In this document: piece by piece, positions 44,520 to 56,334 of the stretch
How the letters are laid out: every line of letters starts with the position of its first letter
Numbering within the stretch: position 1 is the first letter of the stretch
Source: Diphasiastrum complanatum
Lineage: Eukaryota > Streptophyta > Lycopodiopsida > Lycopodiales > Lycopodiaceae
Length of the DNA stretch: 62,000 bases
Assembly: GCA_029204225.1 (NCBI GenBank)
Contig: CM055113.1
Coordinates: forward strand, 19,615,798 to 19,677,797
Reading direction: 5' to 3'
The notes under the pieces: model-generated
What the model saw: the letters and a program-made list of their open reading frames with translations, nothing else
The model's database searches: none
Told to the model about the DNA's origin: nothing
Program-made: the position numbers and the translations under genes

Positions 44520-45285
44520 TGTTCTTAGCAAATACAATTTCATGAATTGTAAATTAGCTCACTCACCAATGCATCCAAGCCTACATTCGTCAGAGGACCA
44601 ATGTCCCCAGACCAAACAGGAAGTGGATCAAATGATAGAATACCCTTATCGATCGATACTAGGATCTCTCATGTATGCAATGGTCTATACAAGACCAGTT
44701 ATCTCTTTTGTTGTAAGCTCACTCAGCCAATACATGACTAATCCTGGCATTATCCATTGGGAGGCTCTCATACGAGTCATAAAATATATTCGAACTACCA
44801 TGGACCAGTGCATCTGATATGGAGATGTCAACAATGACAATCTCTATCAGCTCAGTGGTCATTCTGATGCAAGTTGGGGAGGAGATGTAGACAATCGTAA
44901 ATTCACATATGGATTTACATTCTTCTTCAACGGCGGTCCTATCTCATGGAACAGTCGTGAGCAAACTTCTGTCGCACTTTCTTCTACAGAAGCAGAATAC
45001 GTTGCTGCTTCTCAATCTATTAAGGAAGCGTTTTGGTTGAGAAATTTGTTGTCAGATCTTAATCTGAATCAGTACAGCCCTACAATTTTATTTTGTGATA
45101 ATCAAAGTGCTATTGCCTTATCGGCCAATCCTAGATCTAACTCTAGGAATAAGCACATTGAAATCAGATATCACTACATCAGGGGCAAAATTCTCAACAA
45201 GGAAGTGAGCATAACGACGAAGTAGATGCCTTGTGCATTGATTCTTTATTGTCAGCAAAAAAGTTTCATTCCTTTATAGAGTGAA
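44520..45285 (+). pseudogene. copia-D RNase H
   Basis: Reads CPQTKQEVDQMIEYPYRSIL, GSLMYAMVYTRPVISFVVSS, then HSDASWGGDVDNRKFTYGFT, ALSSTEAEYVAASQSIKEAF, FCDNQSAIALSANPRSNSRN and KHIEIRYHYIRGKI. The catalytic Asp, Glu and Asp are all there. A stop after WRIRLS-like sequence at 44816 and a shift near the end (VDALCIDSLLSAKKFHSFIE) break it. Confidence 0.88.
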
Positions 45286-45329
45286 CAAGCTTCGTAGGGC
45301 ATGCGGTTTCGTCCGCTATTGTCTTGTGC

Positions 45330-45840
45330 TCTACCGCATTATTGACGTGTATACTTGATATACTTAATCTAATACAGTTCTTTGTTCTGCATTCAGATTT
45401 GTGTTAATATTTTTATGCTTATTATTCATTCTGCCTGATCTTTCTAGTTGCTCTTTCAGGTAATAGACGACTAACATTTAGTCTTGTCTTTCACGAATCT
45501 TTCGCGACTAATTATCAGTCGAGAACAGTATAGCTCTTCGCGAATTATTCGTGACACATAATTTGTCTTGCTATTCGCGACAAATTATTCTTCAGACGCT
45601 TCATTTATAAATGTTCGGCTGCGTAGTCAAGAATGACCGTGATTTCCATCACTAATGTTCTGCTCATTTTGATAGGCGTAGTCATCTTACAGAGAGAGTC
45701 GTATAGCTCGTTCCGCTGTGCATGACCATCTCTGTTTGAGTTTGTTTCTCATTCGTGTTCGTCTTACCCCATTGAGCTATTTTTTCATTTATAATATACG
45801 ACACCTTTCTCAACTCTCATTCATCTCCCTCTCTCCAATA
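45330..45840 (+). repeat. copia-D 3' LTR
   Basis: Matches the reverse complement of 55771-56310, ends CCCTCTCTCCAATA (copia-E: CCAACA before its primer site). TTCACGAA at 45490 and TTCGCGAA at 45537. The left edge is not exactly fixed. Confidence 0.75.
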
Positions 45841-46870
45841 GGATCAATATCAATGTGCTCTCCTTGGTTTGAGTCTTGACTTCCATTATCAGATTGTTCA
45901 TCATCCTCACAATATTGGATCCTTGAAACTTCACCTCTTTGTTGGACATTTTGATGAACATTCGTTGGCACACCTCTAGCTGCTATAGATTGTTGTGCTC
46001 GTTGTTCCAACATTCCCTTGTGATTTCCAAGTCTAACCGGATATTCATTCTCACTATGTAATACCTATTTTCCCTTGTCCATTTCAATTCTCCGGACATC
46101 TTGAGAAGATGTTACATTTTGTGATGGAGACGGTAGTTGGAACGATGTACATGGCTCATTACCTCTTTGATCAGCTCCCACAATTTTGTCTTGCCCACTA
46201 GCTAGGCTAGCAAACAATTTTGTCCATTTCACCTCATCATCTTGCCGATTATGTTTTCTTACTTGCCGATCTTGTCTCATTTCTTGCAACATTCCAACTA
46301 TCAGACCTTGTGTGGCCTGCAGTTTACCTAATACGTTTTCTTGTTGGTTCAAAACCTACAGTTCTTCCGTCACTTCTTTAGTAGGGATCGATTGTCCATG
46401 GAACAATAGTAATGGTGAACCACAATGGGTATGAGGAGTGGCATTATTGATAATGCTATTCTGTTACCACGTTGCACAGGAGATGACGATTGTTCAAGTT
46501 GGCACATAGAACTCACGTACCGCAGTGCGTGCTCAATACCTTGTAAATTGCGATGATGTTTTGATTGTCGTGAATATAGCTCATCATCACTGTCACTACT
46601 ATAAAAACCACCATCAATATTAGATTGATTTGATTGGTGTAGCTCAGGGTTTTTATTTTGGTCAGAATAGTTTTCATCATCACTCAAACAGTCTCCATAT
46701 GAGTCATGTTGCTCATATTGATCTGAATTAATGTCATTGTGCTCCCCATACTGATAATATTGATTTGAAATACCATCATTCTGCTCCTCGTATTGATAAT
46801 CACAATATGATTGGTCATCACATTCAGATTGATTATCAAATTCCACCTCATAATCAGAATCAGAATCCAT
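45841..46870 (-). pseudogene. unidentified acidic, coiled-coil, gag-like protein
   Basis: Starts at ATG 46870 with MDSDSDYEVEFDNQ. The first ~110 residues are rich in Asp, Glu, Gln, Asn, Tyr and Ser, with a 14-residue pseudo-repeat (NDGISNQYYQYGEH, NDINSDQYEQHDSY). A frameshift near 46460 and a stop near 46358 follow. The next frame has a coiled coil (LNQQENVLGKLQATQGLIV), a Pro/Ser stretch, a stop near 46065 and RLGNHKGMLEQRAQQS. The frame is cut off at the copia-D LTR end. Length and layout resemble N-terminal retroelement gag, but no family motif, zinc knuckle or capsid signature is visible; a host gene is possible. Confidence 0.5.
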
Positions 46871-49800
46871 TTTGACAAACCAAGGGAAAATATGAGTCTG
46901 TAAATTTATAAGGACCCTTATAGAAAAAATTGTGAAGTTAGATTTTTGCAAGGAAATAAGACCTTGACAGTTTCTCTACCCACTTGAAACTCAGAGTTCT
47001 ACGATGAGTGAAAGTGAAGTTATGAGGATTCGAAAGTAATTAATGAAAACAAAAAACTTTGATTTAAGAAAATGGGTTTTGAAGAAAATAAAATTGAAAC
47101 ATAATGATTACAAGATTTTGATAAATTATCAATGTCAGACTCATCGTTCTGATCACTTTTCGATTCTGCTTCACTGAAATCCGAGCTCAAACAAAGAAGT
47201 TACGGAAAATTGGTAAAATGGATTATATACAACTTAGAAGGGGGGGGTATTAAAAAAAAAATTACAAATTGAAATGGATAACACTTTGAAATCCATGAAA
47301 CATTGGAGTGCTCAACGAAAAATACTTGAAATTGTAAAAAAAATCAAAAAATTGTCGGCAAACTTTTTTATCGGGTGCTCTTGTGGTGCATTTGAGTGCT
47401 TATCAAAAAAAATTTGTGACAACCTTAATTTTTTTGAAAAATTGTATGCAAATAGAAGGGATCTAACTAGAGAGAGAAAAAATAGAGAGAAAATCTCAAC
47501 CGACGCAACTTAGAGGCAGAGAGGAGGTAGCCGACGTCGTTAGAGAGAGAGAGAGGAAGAGTACGTGAAGGTAGAGTGAGAAAATCTCAACCGACGCAAC
47601 TTAGAGAGAGAGGGGTAGCCGACGTGAAGGTAGAGAGAGAGCAGATGGAGCCGACGGAGAGATGAAGTAGGTAACGGACGAAACTTAGAGAGAGAATCTC
47701 AACCGATGCAACTTAGAGGCGTTGGATCGTTAGCAGAAAGAAGAGCATTCATCTCACTTTCGGCTTCCAAATTGATGGAATTGTTTTCAATCCTCCAGTA
47801 AGCTGACCCCCATAGTTGAGAATCATCAAAATAACTTAGTGCTTTAAGGGAAATCAATCTGATTTTCTCAGACTGAAGCAAGTGCTGCTAAGTCTTCAGC
47901 GCCGCTATTGTTGTTGCTGCTGCATCATGGAGATCGCTACTGTTGTTGAATCAGAGAGGAGAGCTGCAGATCGATGTGTTTGATTGTTTCTGATTCCGAA
48001 GCTGAATGCAAGCACTGAGATACGTGTTCAAAGAAAACAAAGACTGGAAACACATTTCAGTTGCATGATCATTGCTCATGTTACAATATAATCTAAGCGT
48101 AGATGCTACAGAATCACAGGAGGGTGTTGCTGCCACTACTGCCACACGGATCAAAATGTTGCTGCTACATCAGGGAGCAAGCACAGGTAGAAACGAGAAC
48201 TCAGTCACTTATGCCACACATGCTATTGCGCTGGTATTCATTCTGTGAATCCAACAAGCACTTCTGCATCAGGTTATGAACTGCATTGTCTGCAAGATTG
48301 ATTCAGATTGATTTCAAGGAGAAAATAACTTGTTCACATAGGTGAGGCTTACGCAACGGAGGAGTATCACGACCGATCTGACAGAGAGAGAGACGAAGGG
48401 CTAGGTTTAGGTTAAGGGTTAACATTAGATCAGGTTAGGGTCTAGGGTTAGAGCCGTAGGCTTAGGTCGCGTGGAAGTTAGGGCTCTAGGTAGGTAGGGT
48501 TAGGTTTGGTTTTTTTTTTAATAAAACTTCAAAATGAAAAATGTGAAAAAAATTCACAAAGAAAATTAAACTTTAGATCTGAAAATTTGAAGTGCTTCTC
48601 TCTCACTTGTAAAATTTTTTTCCAAGATTTTGGCTAATCTGACCCATCTCTAGTAATTTGATCATAACTTCCTCAATACTGATCCAAATCACACAAACTC
48701 GGTACCTCTGAAAAGCTAACAAGAAGCTCTTTTAGGCTATAGTATCAAATCAATTATTGGACATGATTTTATAGGTCTAATTAATCACAGAACATGGCTG
48801 AAACTTTGAAGAAAGAAAAACTAACAAAATTAGAGCTACAAATCAAGATTTGTCATAACTTTTTGGATACTAATCGAAATGACCTGCCATATGGATCAGA
48901 TCAAAGTTAAGACAATGCTCTAAAATCTTATGGAAAGAAACTAGAAATTAAAACTCAGATCAAATCTAAAAAATTCAAATCCAATGGAGGCAAAATAACT
49001 TTTGCATCTCTTATCTAAATGGCTTGAAAAATTGGTGCAAATTAAAGCTAAAACAAAGCTCTACAAAGCTACTGAATCAAATTAATAATAAAAAACGAAA
49101 TTGAATGCTAAAAATTTGTCTCAACAGAACTGAAAAATTCAAAGTTAATAATTAACAAAAAGAAAGCTACAAAAACAATAAACTCATCAAATCTAATGGA
49201 ATTCTCATAGAATCATCATGAATCATGGATCTATGCTTTGATACCAAGAAATGTCATGTGCCAAATCCCAAGCAATCAGCAATTACAAAATAAGTAAAGC
49301 TAGAAGCAAGAAAATAACAAGACAATCATGATAGCATATCAAAAGAAAGCTAGAAACATAGAGATCACAATGGAATTGCATTAGCAATGAAAGAAAGAGT
49401 ACAATGAAAGGAAATGGGTCATTGATTCATGTGGATTGGGCACATGAGACCTAGCAATGGAGATCCCTATGGCTTGCATTCACAAGGAAGCTAGAAGCTC
49501 TCACTTGCAAATGAGCCAAAAGATCCACAGAATGGTGTCTCTTGCCTAGTTATAGACAATGCTCTTACTTAACTTAACTTAACTATCTTGAGGGATAGTT
49601 AGCCCTTGTTAAGTATTATTCAAACTACATTGGCCCTTATGGGCCTATTGTCCTTATTAGTTACTTTGAAGGGCCTAAAGAGGGAACCGCCTTGTTCTTA
49701 AGGCTAATAGCTCATTTTGGGCCTACAAAGCTTACAATGGATATTATATTGCCTTAAAAAAACACTGATGTACTAAAAGTACATGACAACATGTGTACCT

Positions 49801-49879
49801 ATAAAAGTGTGACAATTGAGCAGGAATGGTCCATATGACATGGCAAATTCAATGGTGTAGATTAAATCAAGTGTGGGCC
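46871..49879. other. no gene recognised; repeats and primer-site-like motif
   Basis: Holds a degenerate tandem repeat at 47492-47720 (AATCTCAACCGACGCAACTT at about 47492, 47582, 47695, with GA-rich spacers), a GGGTTAGG-like degenerate stretch at 48390-48510, and GCTTTGATACCA at 49235-49246, the complement of a TGGTATCAAAGC primer site. Short minus frames at 47699-47881 and 47951-48154 are not recognisable. Confidence 0.5.
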
Positions 49880-50446
49880 TGTTGGGGGTATTCCCGACGA
49901 ATTGTAAATAAATAAAATCGACCAATAAAATGTGTTGCGAGGGCATGGCATCCTGCACGTATAAGCCCATGGCCCAATGAGCACGCAAGCTAACTTGTAA
50001 TTAAAATAATAGGCTTGGGACCTTTGTAAGTAAAATAAAACTTGAGGCCCAAAGTCAATTTTAAACTTAGAGATTACTTTTTTAGAGTTATGTCCAAATT
50101 GGGACTCACATGAATCTTGTGAATTTCAATGTACGTTTTGTGGACCCTTGGATCAAGTTGGGTCCAAGATGAATGGATAGGATCAATGTAAATATTAGCC
50201 AATAGGATTTTGGGGCAAGGGCCTTCCCCACTTTATAGAAAGGCACCATTTGTACTCTATTTCCATGCTTAATGAGAAGGAGAAAACTCTACCAATTTGG
50301 AGAGCCAAGCATCCTCATTTGCTAAGCACTCATGCTAATGCTTTTTGTTGTGTGTTTACAGTTGTTTCCATTTCTATGTTCTTGTTTTAATAGTTATGGT
50401 TTCTCCATTAGCATGCATCTTGAGCTTTTGAGCTAACCTCCCCCTC

Positions 50447-50526
<80 letters not shown>

Positions 50527-50760
50527 CACTCTTCTCCGTCTTCTCTCTCTTCTATTCTATCCTTTCCCTTCTCCAACAATCATGATGAAGCTAGTTAGGG
50601 GAGTAGAGTTAGTTTGAGTAGTGTTAGTGGAGGTAGAGTTAGATAAAAAGTAGAGAACTAACTAAAAATAGCATCTATGCATAGTTAGGTGCCTATCTAG
50701 TGAACTAACCCTTGTTGACAGGCGAGAGGGCTATTACAACGTCGAACCAAAGATCCTACA
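49880..50760 (+). repeat. gypsy-B 5' LTR (~881 bp)
   Basis: TGTTGGGGGTATT...GATCCTACA, one base before the primer site. The 3' half recurs at 56893-57325. A TATA-like TTTATAGAA lies at 50232. The CT tract at 50449-50521 is expanded compared with the second copy. Confidence 0.8.
50449..50521. repeat. (CT)n microsatellite inside gypsy-B LTR
   Basis: About 72 bp of CT repeats; the matching place in the other LTR copy (about 57080) has only short interrupted CT. Confidence 0.95.
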
Positions 50761-50761
50761 G

Positions 50762-50779
50762 TGGAGTCGTTGCTAGGGA
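50762..50779 (+). other. gypsy-B primer-binding site, degenerate tRNA-Asp type
   Basis: TGGAGTCGTTGCTAGGGA keeps the pattern TGGCGCCGTTGCCGGGGA with four changes and lies at the LTR end. Confidence 0.65.
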
Positions 50780-51970
50780 TAGGTTTCCACTAACTAGTGT
50801 AGTTGCGTTTTAGCCATTTCCTTGCTTTTTAGAGTAGTTTTAGGTAGATTTTTGGGAGTTTAGAGTTAGTTTTCTGTATTTTTTTGTGTTTGGACTATTC
50901 ACAACTAGCGGAGGAGGTGTGAGAGGGTAGAGGAGCCCTGAACAGCCTCTAAGGGCTTGAAACTCAAACCAACCAACCAAAAAACCCAAAAAAAATATAC
51001 CAATCTATATTTTGGAGGGAAAAAAAGCCTAAAATCTCATCAGATTTTAATATCTCCAAAACCAGTGTGAATTAACTCTTGCATGACTGGCAGCAACTCC
51101 AGGGTACTGTCTCAGACCAAGCAAATTGCAAAAATCAAGAAAAAATCATAAAAAATTCAAAAAACCCTTGAAAAAATCCAAAAAACTTCAAATTTTTATA
51201 AGAACTCTCGCAGAGCCCTCTGAAGTTCCATCACAGTGAGACCAGGGCACAGAGAAGCTTGCGAGAGTTAGTTTGATGTCTGAGTGCCTGTGCAAGAGTT
51301 CCCAATGAAAAAAGATGGGAAAGTACCAAAGAACCCTCGCAGACACCAAAATTTTCAGTTCTAGCGGGCAAGAACTCTCGCAGAAGATTCTAAAGTTCTA
51401 TCTCAGTGAGAGAAGAACACATAAGAGCCTACAAGAGTTAGTTTGATTCCAGTGAGCAAAAAATTGGGTTTAAGTGTTAAAAAATCATTAAAAAGTGAAG
51501 ATATAGCAAATCCTTCCAGTAAGAACTCTTGTAGACCCTCTCAATCGATTCAGAATGTTAATTTCCTTTAGTGATGATGCCTGCAAGAGTTAGTATAGAG
51601 ATTTGGTGAAAGTCAAGCCAAAATAGTGGTTCTGGACCCTAGCATACAGTGAAATTTTCACTTAGTGCAAGAGTTAACTCTCGTAGAGATTTCCATAGTG
51701 AGATCTGACCCAGATTCAACTACTATGACCCTTGAAAGAGTTACTTCCCAAATATTTGAGAGATATCAAGTTTTTTTATTTGAAAAGACAGCTAAAGAAC
51801 CCTCGCACAGCCAACCCTCGCACAAGAGAACCCTCCTAGACTAGATCAGTGGAAAGATCTACATCAGATCCAGCTACTGTCAAAATTTCAGGTCAATCAG
51901 TGCAAGGAGTAGAAAGTTATCAAGGAAAAACCACCGTACAAGGCCTAAATTTCACTTCCGACCGATCAGA
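50780..51970 (+). other. gypsy-B leader with repeated hairpins
   Basis: No open frame of note. AACTCTCGC/AACTCTTGT-type motifs recur at 51203, 51373, 51524 and 51667, and the complementary GCGAGAGTT/CAAGAGTT at 51261, 51431 and 51584, giving ~67-nt potential hairpins with period ~150-170 bp. Confidence 0.65.
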
Positions 51971-53775
51971 TTGATCAGATCCTTTAGATCCAGACTGCAT
52001 CCCACTGTACCAGCAAGATCCAACTACTTTGGAACCCACCATCGGATGAATCTAAGATCTACACGATCAGTAGCAAGAAGGATAGCAAATCAAGCACCAC
52101 ACCTTCCCAGATTAGAAGCTGTGCAACAAGAGGCAAAACCGAAATTAGCACCAATAGAACCAAAAGACCAACCCATACATGTCGTTCCCTTGCGAGCAGT
52201 CCAGAAAGCACCATGGATGGAAATACCAAAATACAACGGATCATCAGATCCCATCCAATTCCTCTAGATTTACTAGCAAGCTTATGAAATCTACGGCGAA
52301 CGGACACTTGCGAAAAAGTTGATGTTGTTTCCCATGTCCTTATTGGCAGTGGCTCAGGATTGGTTTTTCAACTTGTCAAAGGAAGAAAAATCTACCTGGG
52401 AAGCGGTTGAAGCGGCTCTCATTACACGCTTTAAACCAAGGAAGTTCCTGGAAGACCCATTTCTCTTGCTGAGTAAAGTCAAGATGGAAAAACGAGAAAG
52501 GGTCAGGGACTATATTGAACGGGTCAAACATCTACGATCCGAGTGCAGTGCAGCCCTAACTCCCGATCATGCGGTGATCATGTGGTTCCTAGCCGGACTA
52601 CCACGGAGCATCAGAAGAGAACTGAAATGACGGGAGCAGTACGCTACTTTGTAAGAAGATATGGAAGATGCCATCAGGGAAGAGGATGATGGATCTGATG
52701 ACGAATATTCATCCACCCACTCTCCTACTCCCTTGATAGCATTGTCATCATTGAATGCATCCGCTCTATCCACAGAACTGTTGTTGGATCAAATGATAAA
52801 ATTACACAAACAACAGAGGGACCAACTTACGACACAGTTTTATCAAAAATTGAAAGCCTTACAAGGAGCTATAGCAGCAACGCCACATCCACCGGAACAA
52901 ACCCAGCTACAGTATCCATGATGGGAGAATTTATGTTCAATGTGCACACAAAACCATACAGCGAATGAGTGTCCAGTCCTAAAGCAAAATCTGAGACTGA
53001 CACATAGATTTTGCCATCTGTGCAATGCAACATCACACGATACGGCATTTTGCCCGTTTAACCCCCGGATTGTTCAACAGAAGAGAAGTCCTTACCCATA
53101 TCATCAAGGGGCACCAAACGCGGCACCGAGGTATGGCGCACCGAATCAGCAACAGCGTATGGCCTTACCTGCAGCACCAAGGCCAGCCAATCAACAAGTG
53201 GCCCATGTAAACCTAACAGCAGTGGAACCAGAGATACAAATACCACCTCAACTTGAGCAACGACAATGGTATGGACCGGACGAACCATTTATGGATCCTG
53301 TCATAAATGAATATGTTGTAGCCTACACAGCTCAAACTCAGCGTCAAGACGGGAGGAACTACGGCTGCTACGGATGTGGCGAAGGACACAGAATTGCGGA
53401 ATGCTACATCCTTCTACCGAGAATGCGGTTATGGACACTATTACAAGAATTGTCCATTGAGACCTGGAACCAATGCACCTTCCAATTTCATTGCGATACA
53501 ACAACCAGCAGTTCCAACGGGGATGCCATCGGAAAGACAACAATTCCATGCTCTTGTGTTAGCCATCACACGAGCACAGAAGAGGAAGGAAGTGGCTCCC
53601 TCACCACCACCCCCGGTCACTGACGACCAACCCTCAACTTCAGCGCCATATCCGAATGTGAGGGAAGAAAGAAGACAGTACCAGAAAATACAACATTGGG
53701 TACAGAAGACACAAGCGAAGAAAAATGAGCAAGAAAGAGACAATCCCATGGAACCTCCAGCTGGCGGTGAACGGG
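51971..53775 (+). pseudogene. gypsy-B gag with four zinc knuckles
   Basis: The capsid part (about 52210-52630) reads MEIPKYNGSSDPIQFL, LMLFPMSLLAVAQDWFFNLS and ERVRDYIERVKHLRSECSAA. A stop at 52267 and TGA/TAA near 52628 and 52652 break it. The acidic segment EDAIREEDDGSDDEYSS and a coiled coil follow, then CSMCTQNHTANEC, CHLCNATSHDTAFC, CYGCGEGHRIAEC and, after a frameshift near 53410, ECGYGHYYKNC. The tail (YPNVREERRQYQKIQHW) corresponds to the gag-protease linker of gypsy-A. Four knuckles are thus conserved between the two elements. Confidence 0.88.
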
Positions 53776-54123
53776 AGATTCGACCAGAGTACAGTTCTTC
53801 CTCTTAGCTAAGCCATTAGACTGAGGACTGTAAGGAGTAATGAACTGTTGCTCAATGTCTTGGCTTTGGCAGTACTCCTTAAACTTGACAGAGATATATT
53901 CTCCATCGTTGTCTGACCTTAGGGCCTTGATTGTCCTTCCAGTCTCCTTTTCTGCATGCTCCTTGAAGATTCTAAAGCAGTTGAAAGCTTCTGATTTCTT
54001 CTTTAAAAAGTACACCATAGTCCTTTTGGAGAATTCGTCAATAAAGGTTATAAAATACTTGGCATCCTTCAGCGAAGGATTTTTCATCGGGCCACAAATA
54101 TCTGAATGTACAACATCTAGCAA
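53776..54123 (-). pseudogene. copia-E integrase (N-terminal core)
   Basis: Reads LDVVHSDICGPMKNPSLKDA, KYFITFIDEFSKRTMVYFLK and ALRSDNDGEYIS, both catalytic Asp present. The Glu position reads Lys in SNGLAKRKNCTLVES. The frame then leaves copia sequence and reads antisense gypsy-B. Confidence 0.85.
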
Positions 54124-54737
54124 TCCTTTAGCAACATACTAATGGCTTGACGTAAATGGTTTTCTCGTCTGTTTACCAACTAGACAATCTTGACAGACAG
54201 GTAACTCGACTTTTTCACGAGGATAGTCGAGATCAAGAATAATAGATTGTCTAGACATTCGTTGTACAGCAACATGATTTAAATGACCAAGTCTATAATG
54301 CCAAAATAAACCTTTATTTGAATGAATTGAACTAAGAGCCTGACTAGAGGCAAAAAAGCAATGACTCAACTTATACAGGTATCCATGCCTCTTACCGAGT
54401 GCTAGGATCTTGCCTATCCTATCAACTACTTTACACTGATCACATTTGAACTCTACTCTATGTCCTAGATCTATAATTCTGCTTACAAAGAGCAGATTCG
54501 TAGATAACTTTGGTACATACAGGACTTTAGAGAGTAGCTTATATTGACCATTTGCAAAGCATAATCTTACAGTGCCTTTGTCTTTAATAGCTTGTGTGCT
54601 ATTGTCGCCAAGGTGAACAAATTTCTGAGTATTGTAAGGTGTATAGGACTCGAAACAGCCAATGAGGCTAGTCATGTGCTGAGTGGCTCCAAAATCTAGG
54701 AACCAAGAACTGTCGCCAGATGCTCCTTGATGGTTGG
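54124..54737 (-). pseudogene. copia-E protease and gag-pre-integrase
   Basis: SSWFLDFGATQHMTS carries the protease active site with Phe in place of Ser (DFGAT), about 54709-54665. Further on come LRLCFANG, LSTNLLFVSRIIDLGHRVEF, the zinc site WHYRLGHLNHVAVQRMS and CQDCLVGKQTRKPF. The frame is open from 54879 to 54139, where a stop separates it from integrase. Confidence 0.85.
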
Positions 54738-55612
54738 TCATGAACGCATCATGATTCGCTTTTTGAATAGGCTGTGGACTTCTACAGCTGCATTTGCCAC
54801 TTGATTCGACTGCCCTTTGTTGTTGTTCTTTGCTTGAAGTATTTGGCAGTCTTGTATTTCGTGGTTGTTTTGTTTGCAATATCTGCAGAACAGCTTTTTC
54901 TTTGTCTGCGGATTCGACTGTTCCTTGTGTTGAGCTGGTTTCTGGTCTAGCTTTGATTGCTTCGGGCCTTTCTTCTTCTGTTGCTTTGTCATGCTCTTGT
55001 TGGTGTACAAGGCGTGAGAATCAGTTGAGGAACTCGAGGCTTCATTCCTTCGCGTGTCTTCCTGCAACAACTTAGTAATGACTCTCGAGAGAGTCAATTC
55101 TAAATGAGTCGTGATGATCATCACCCAGCTGTCGTAAGAACTTGGCAAGCTTGTAAGCAGTTGCATCACTGCGTCTTGATCATCTATGACCAATCCAACA
55201 GCGGCCATTTGTCTTAGTAGGTTCTTGGATTGATTAATGTGATTATGCAGAGAATCACCATTTGTCATCTTGAGGGAGTAGAATTTCTTCTTGAGATGTA
55301 GCTTGGAAGCTATATCACGTACTTCGTATAGTGTGCTCAAGATGTCCCAGACTTCTTTCGATGTCTGAGCCTCGGATACATGGCCGATCTGGGTATCCGT
55401 GATGTTGAGGATGATCGGCACGAAAGCTTTCCATCCTTCAGCTTCTATCTGGCGATTGCCACGTTGTCCGCTTCAGGTTTTCCTTCTGTACCTGTAGCAA
55501 CGTCGTACAATTCTTTTGCCATTAGTATAGTTTTCATCTTAAATTTCCACAGATGTAAATTGGCTCCATCAAGCTTGTCCATGATAGGACTAGCTTTCCC
55601 TTGGGAATCCAT
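54738..55612 (-). pseudogene. copia-E gag
   Basis: Starts at ATG 55612 (MDSQGKASPIMDKLDGANLH, then LWKFKMKTILMAKELYDV). After a stop and shift near 55440 comes the UBN2 region: ITDTQIGHVSEAQTSKEVWD, LHNHINQSKNLLRQMAAVG and LLTSLPSSYDSWVMII. The basic Lys/Gln-rich tail holds one complete knuckle, CRYCKQNNHEIQDC. Start chosen by the MDxxxGKASPxxxKLxGxNxxxWK pattern and its ~150-bp distance to the primer site. Confidence 0.88.
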
Positions 55613-55758
55613 GTGGAAGAGTTAGTCTGAGTGATAGGAGAAACTATCAGTGACTTAAGTATGAAAATTTGATACTGAAAAATACAAAACAAGAAAACAA
55701 TTACTCTATCAGCTAGTAGAGTCTTGTACTATGGAAGCTTATCAAGCTATGAATGATA

Positions 55759-55770
55759 GCTCTGATACCA
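55759..55770 (-). other. copia-E primer-binding site, tRNA-iMet type
   Basis: The minus strand reads TGGTATCAGAGC exactly, directly after the LTR end CCAACA. Confidence 0.92.
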
Positions 55771-56310
55771 TGTTGGAGAGAGGGAGATGAACGAGTTGAG
55801 AAAAGGTGTTGTATGTTAGAAACGAAAAATAAGCTCAAAGAGATAAGACGAACACGAATGAGAAGCGAACTCGAACAGAAAATGTTCATGCGCAGCGGAA
55901 CAAGCTATACGACTCTCTTTGTAAGCATGACTACACCTATCAGAATGAACAAAACGGTAGTGATGGGAATCATAGTCGTTCTTGATTACATAGCCAAAAT
56001 TTAATAAATGAATGAAGCTCCAGAAGAATGGTTTGTCGCGAATAGTAAGGCAAACTATTTGTCGCGAATGATTCGCAAAGAGCTAGATGGTGCTCGACTG
56101 ATAATTAGTCGCGAATGATTCGCGAAAGACAAGACTAAATGTTAGTCGTCTATTACTAGAAAGAACAACTAGAAAGATCAGACAGAATGAATGATAATCA
56201 TAGCGATATTAACATAGATCTGAACGTAGAACAAAAAACTGTATCAGATTACCATGTATACATGTCAATAATGTGGTGGAGCACAAGACAATAGCGGACA
56301 AAATCGCGTG
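55771..56310 (-). repeat. copia-E 5' LTR
   Basis: Same family as copia-D 45330-45840 in opposite orientation. Contains TTCGCGAA at 56119 and repeated CGCGAATGATTCGC units. The outer edge is inferred from where coding sequence of RNase H ends. Confidence 0.8.
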
Positions 56311-56334
56311 TCCTACGAAGCTTATACAATCTGT

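Larger units (their letters stand above)
43640..45840 (+). mobile_element. copia-D: 3' half of a Ty1/copia element
   Basis: RT, RNase H and a 3' LTR on the plus strand; gag, protease and integrase absent. The LTR and the end of RNase H match the copia-E region at 55.77-56.41 kb, so D and E are one family in opposite orientation. Confidence 0.85.
49880..53775 (+). mobile_element. gypsy-B: Ty3/gypsy element, LTR to gag
   Basis: 5' LTR, primer site, ~1.2-kb leader and gag on the plus strand; pol is missing because the sequence passes into minus-strand copia-E at about 53775. Part of its LTR recurs at 56893-57325 in the same orientation. Gag is closely related to gypsy-A. Confidence 0.88.

Noticed and set aside
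48390-48510. Telomere-like GGTTTAGG/GGGTTAGG stretch
   Set aside because: Units are irregular and mixed with other sequence; no run of perfect TTTAGGG repeats, so not called an interstitial telomere.
45330-56310. D and E LTRs as the two LTRs of one giant element
   Set aside because: They are in opposite orientation, so they cannot be the pair of one insertion.
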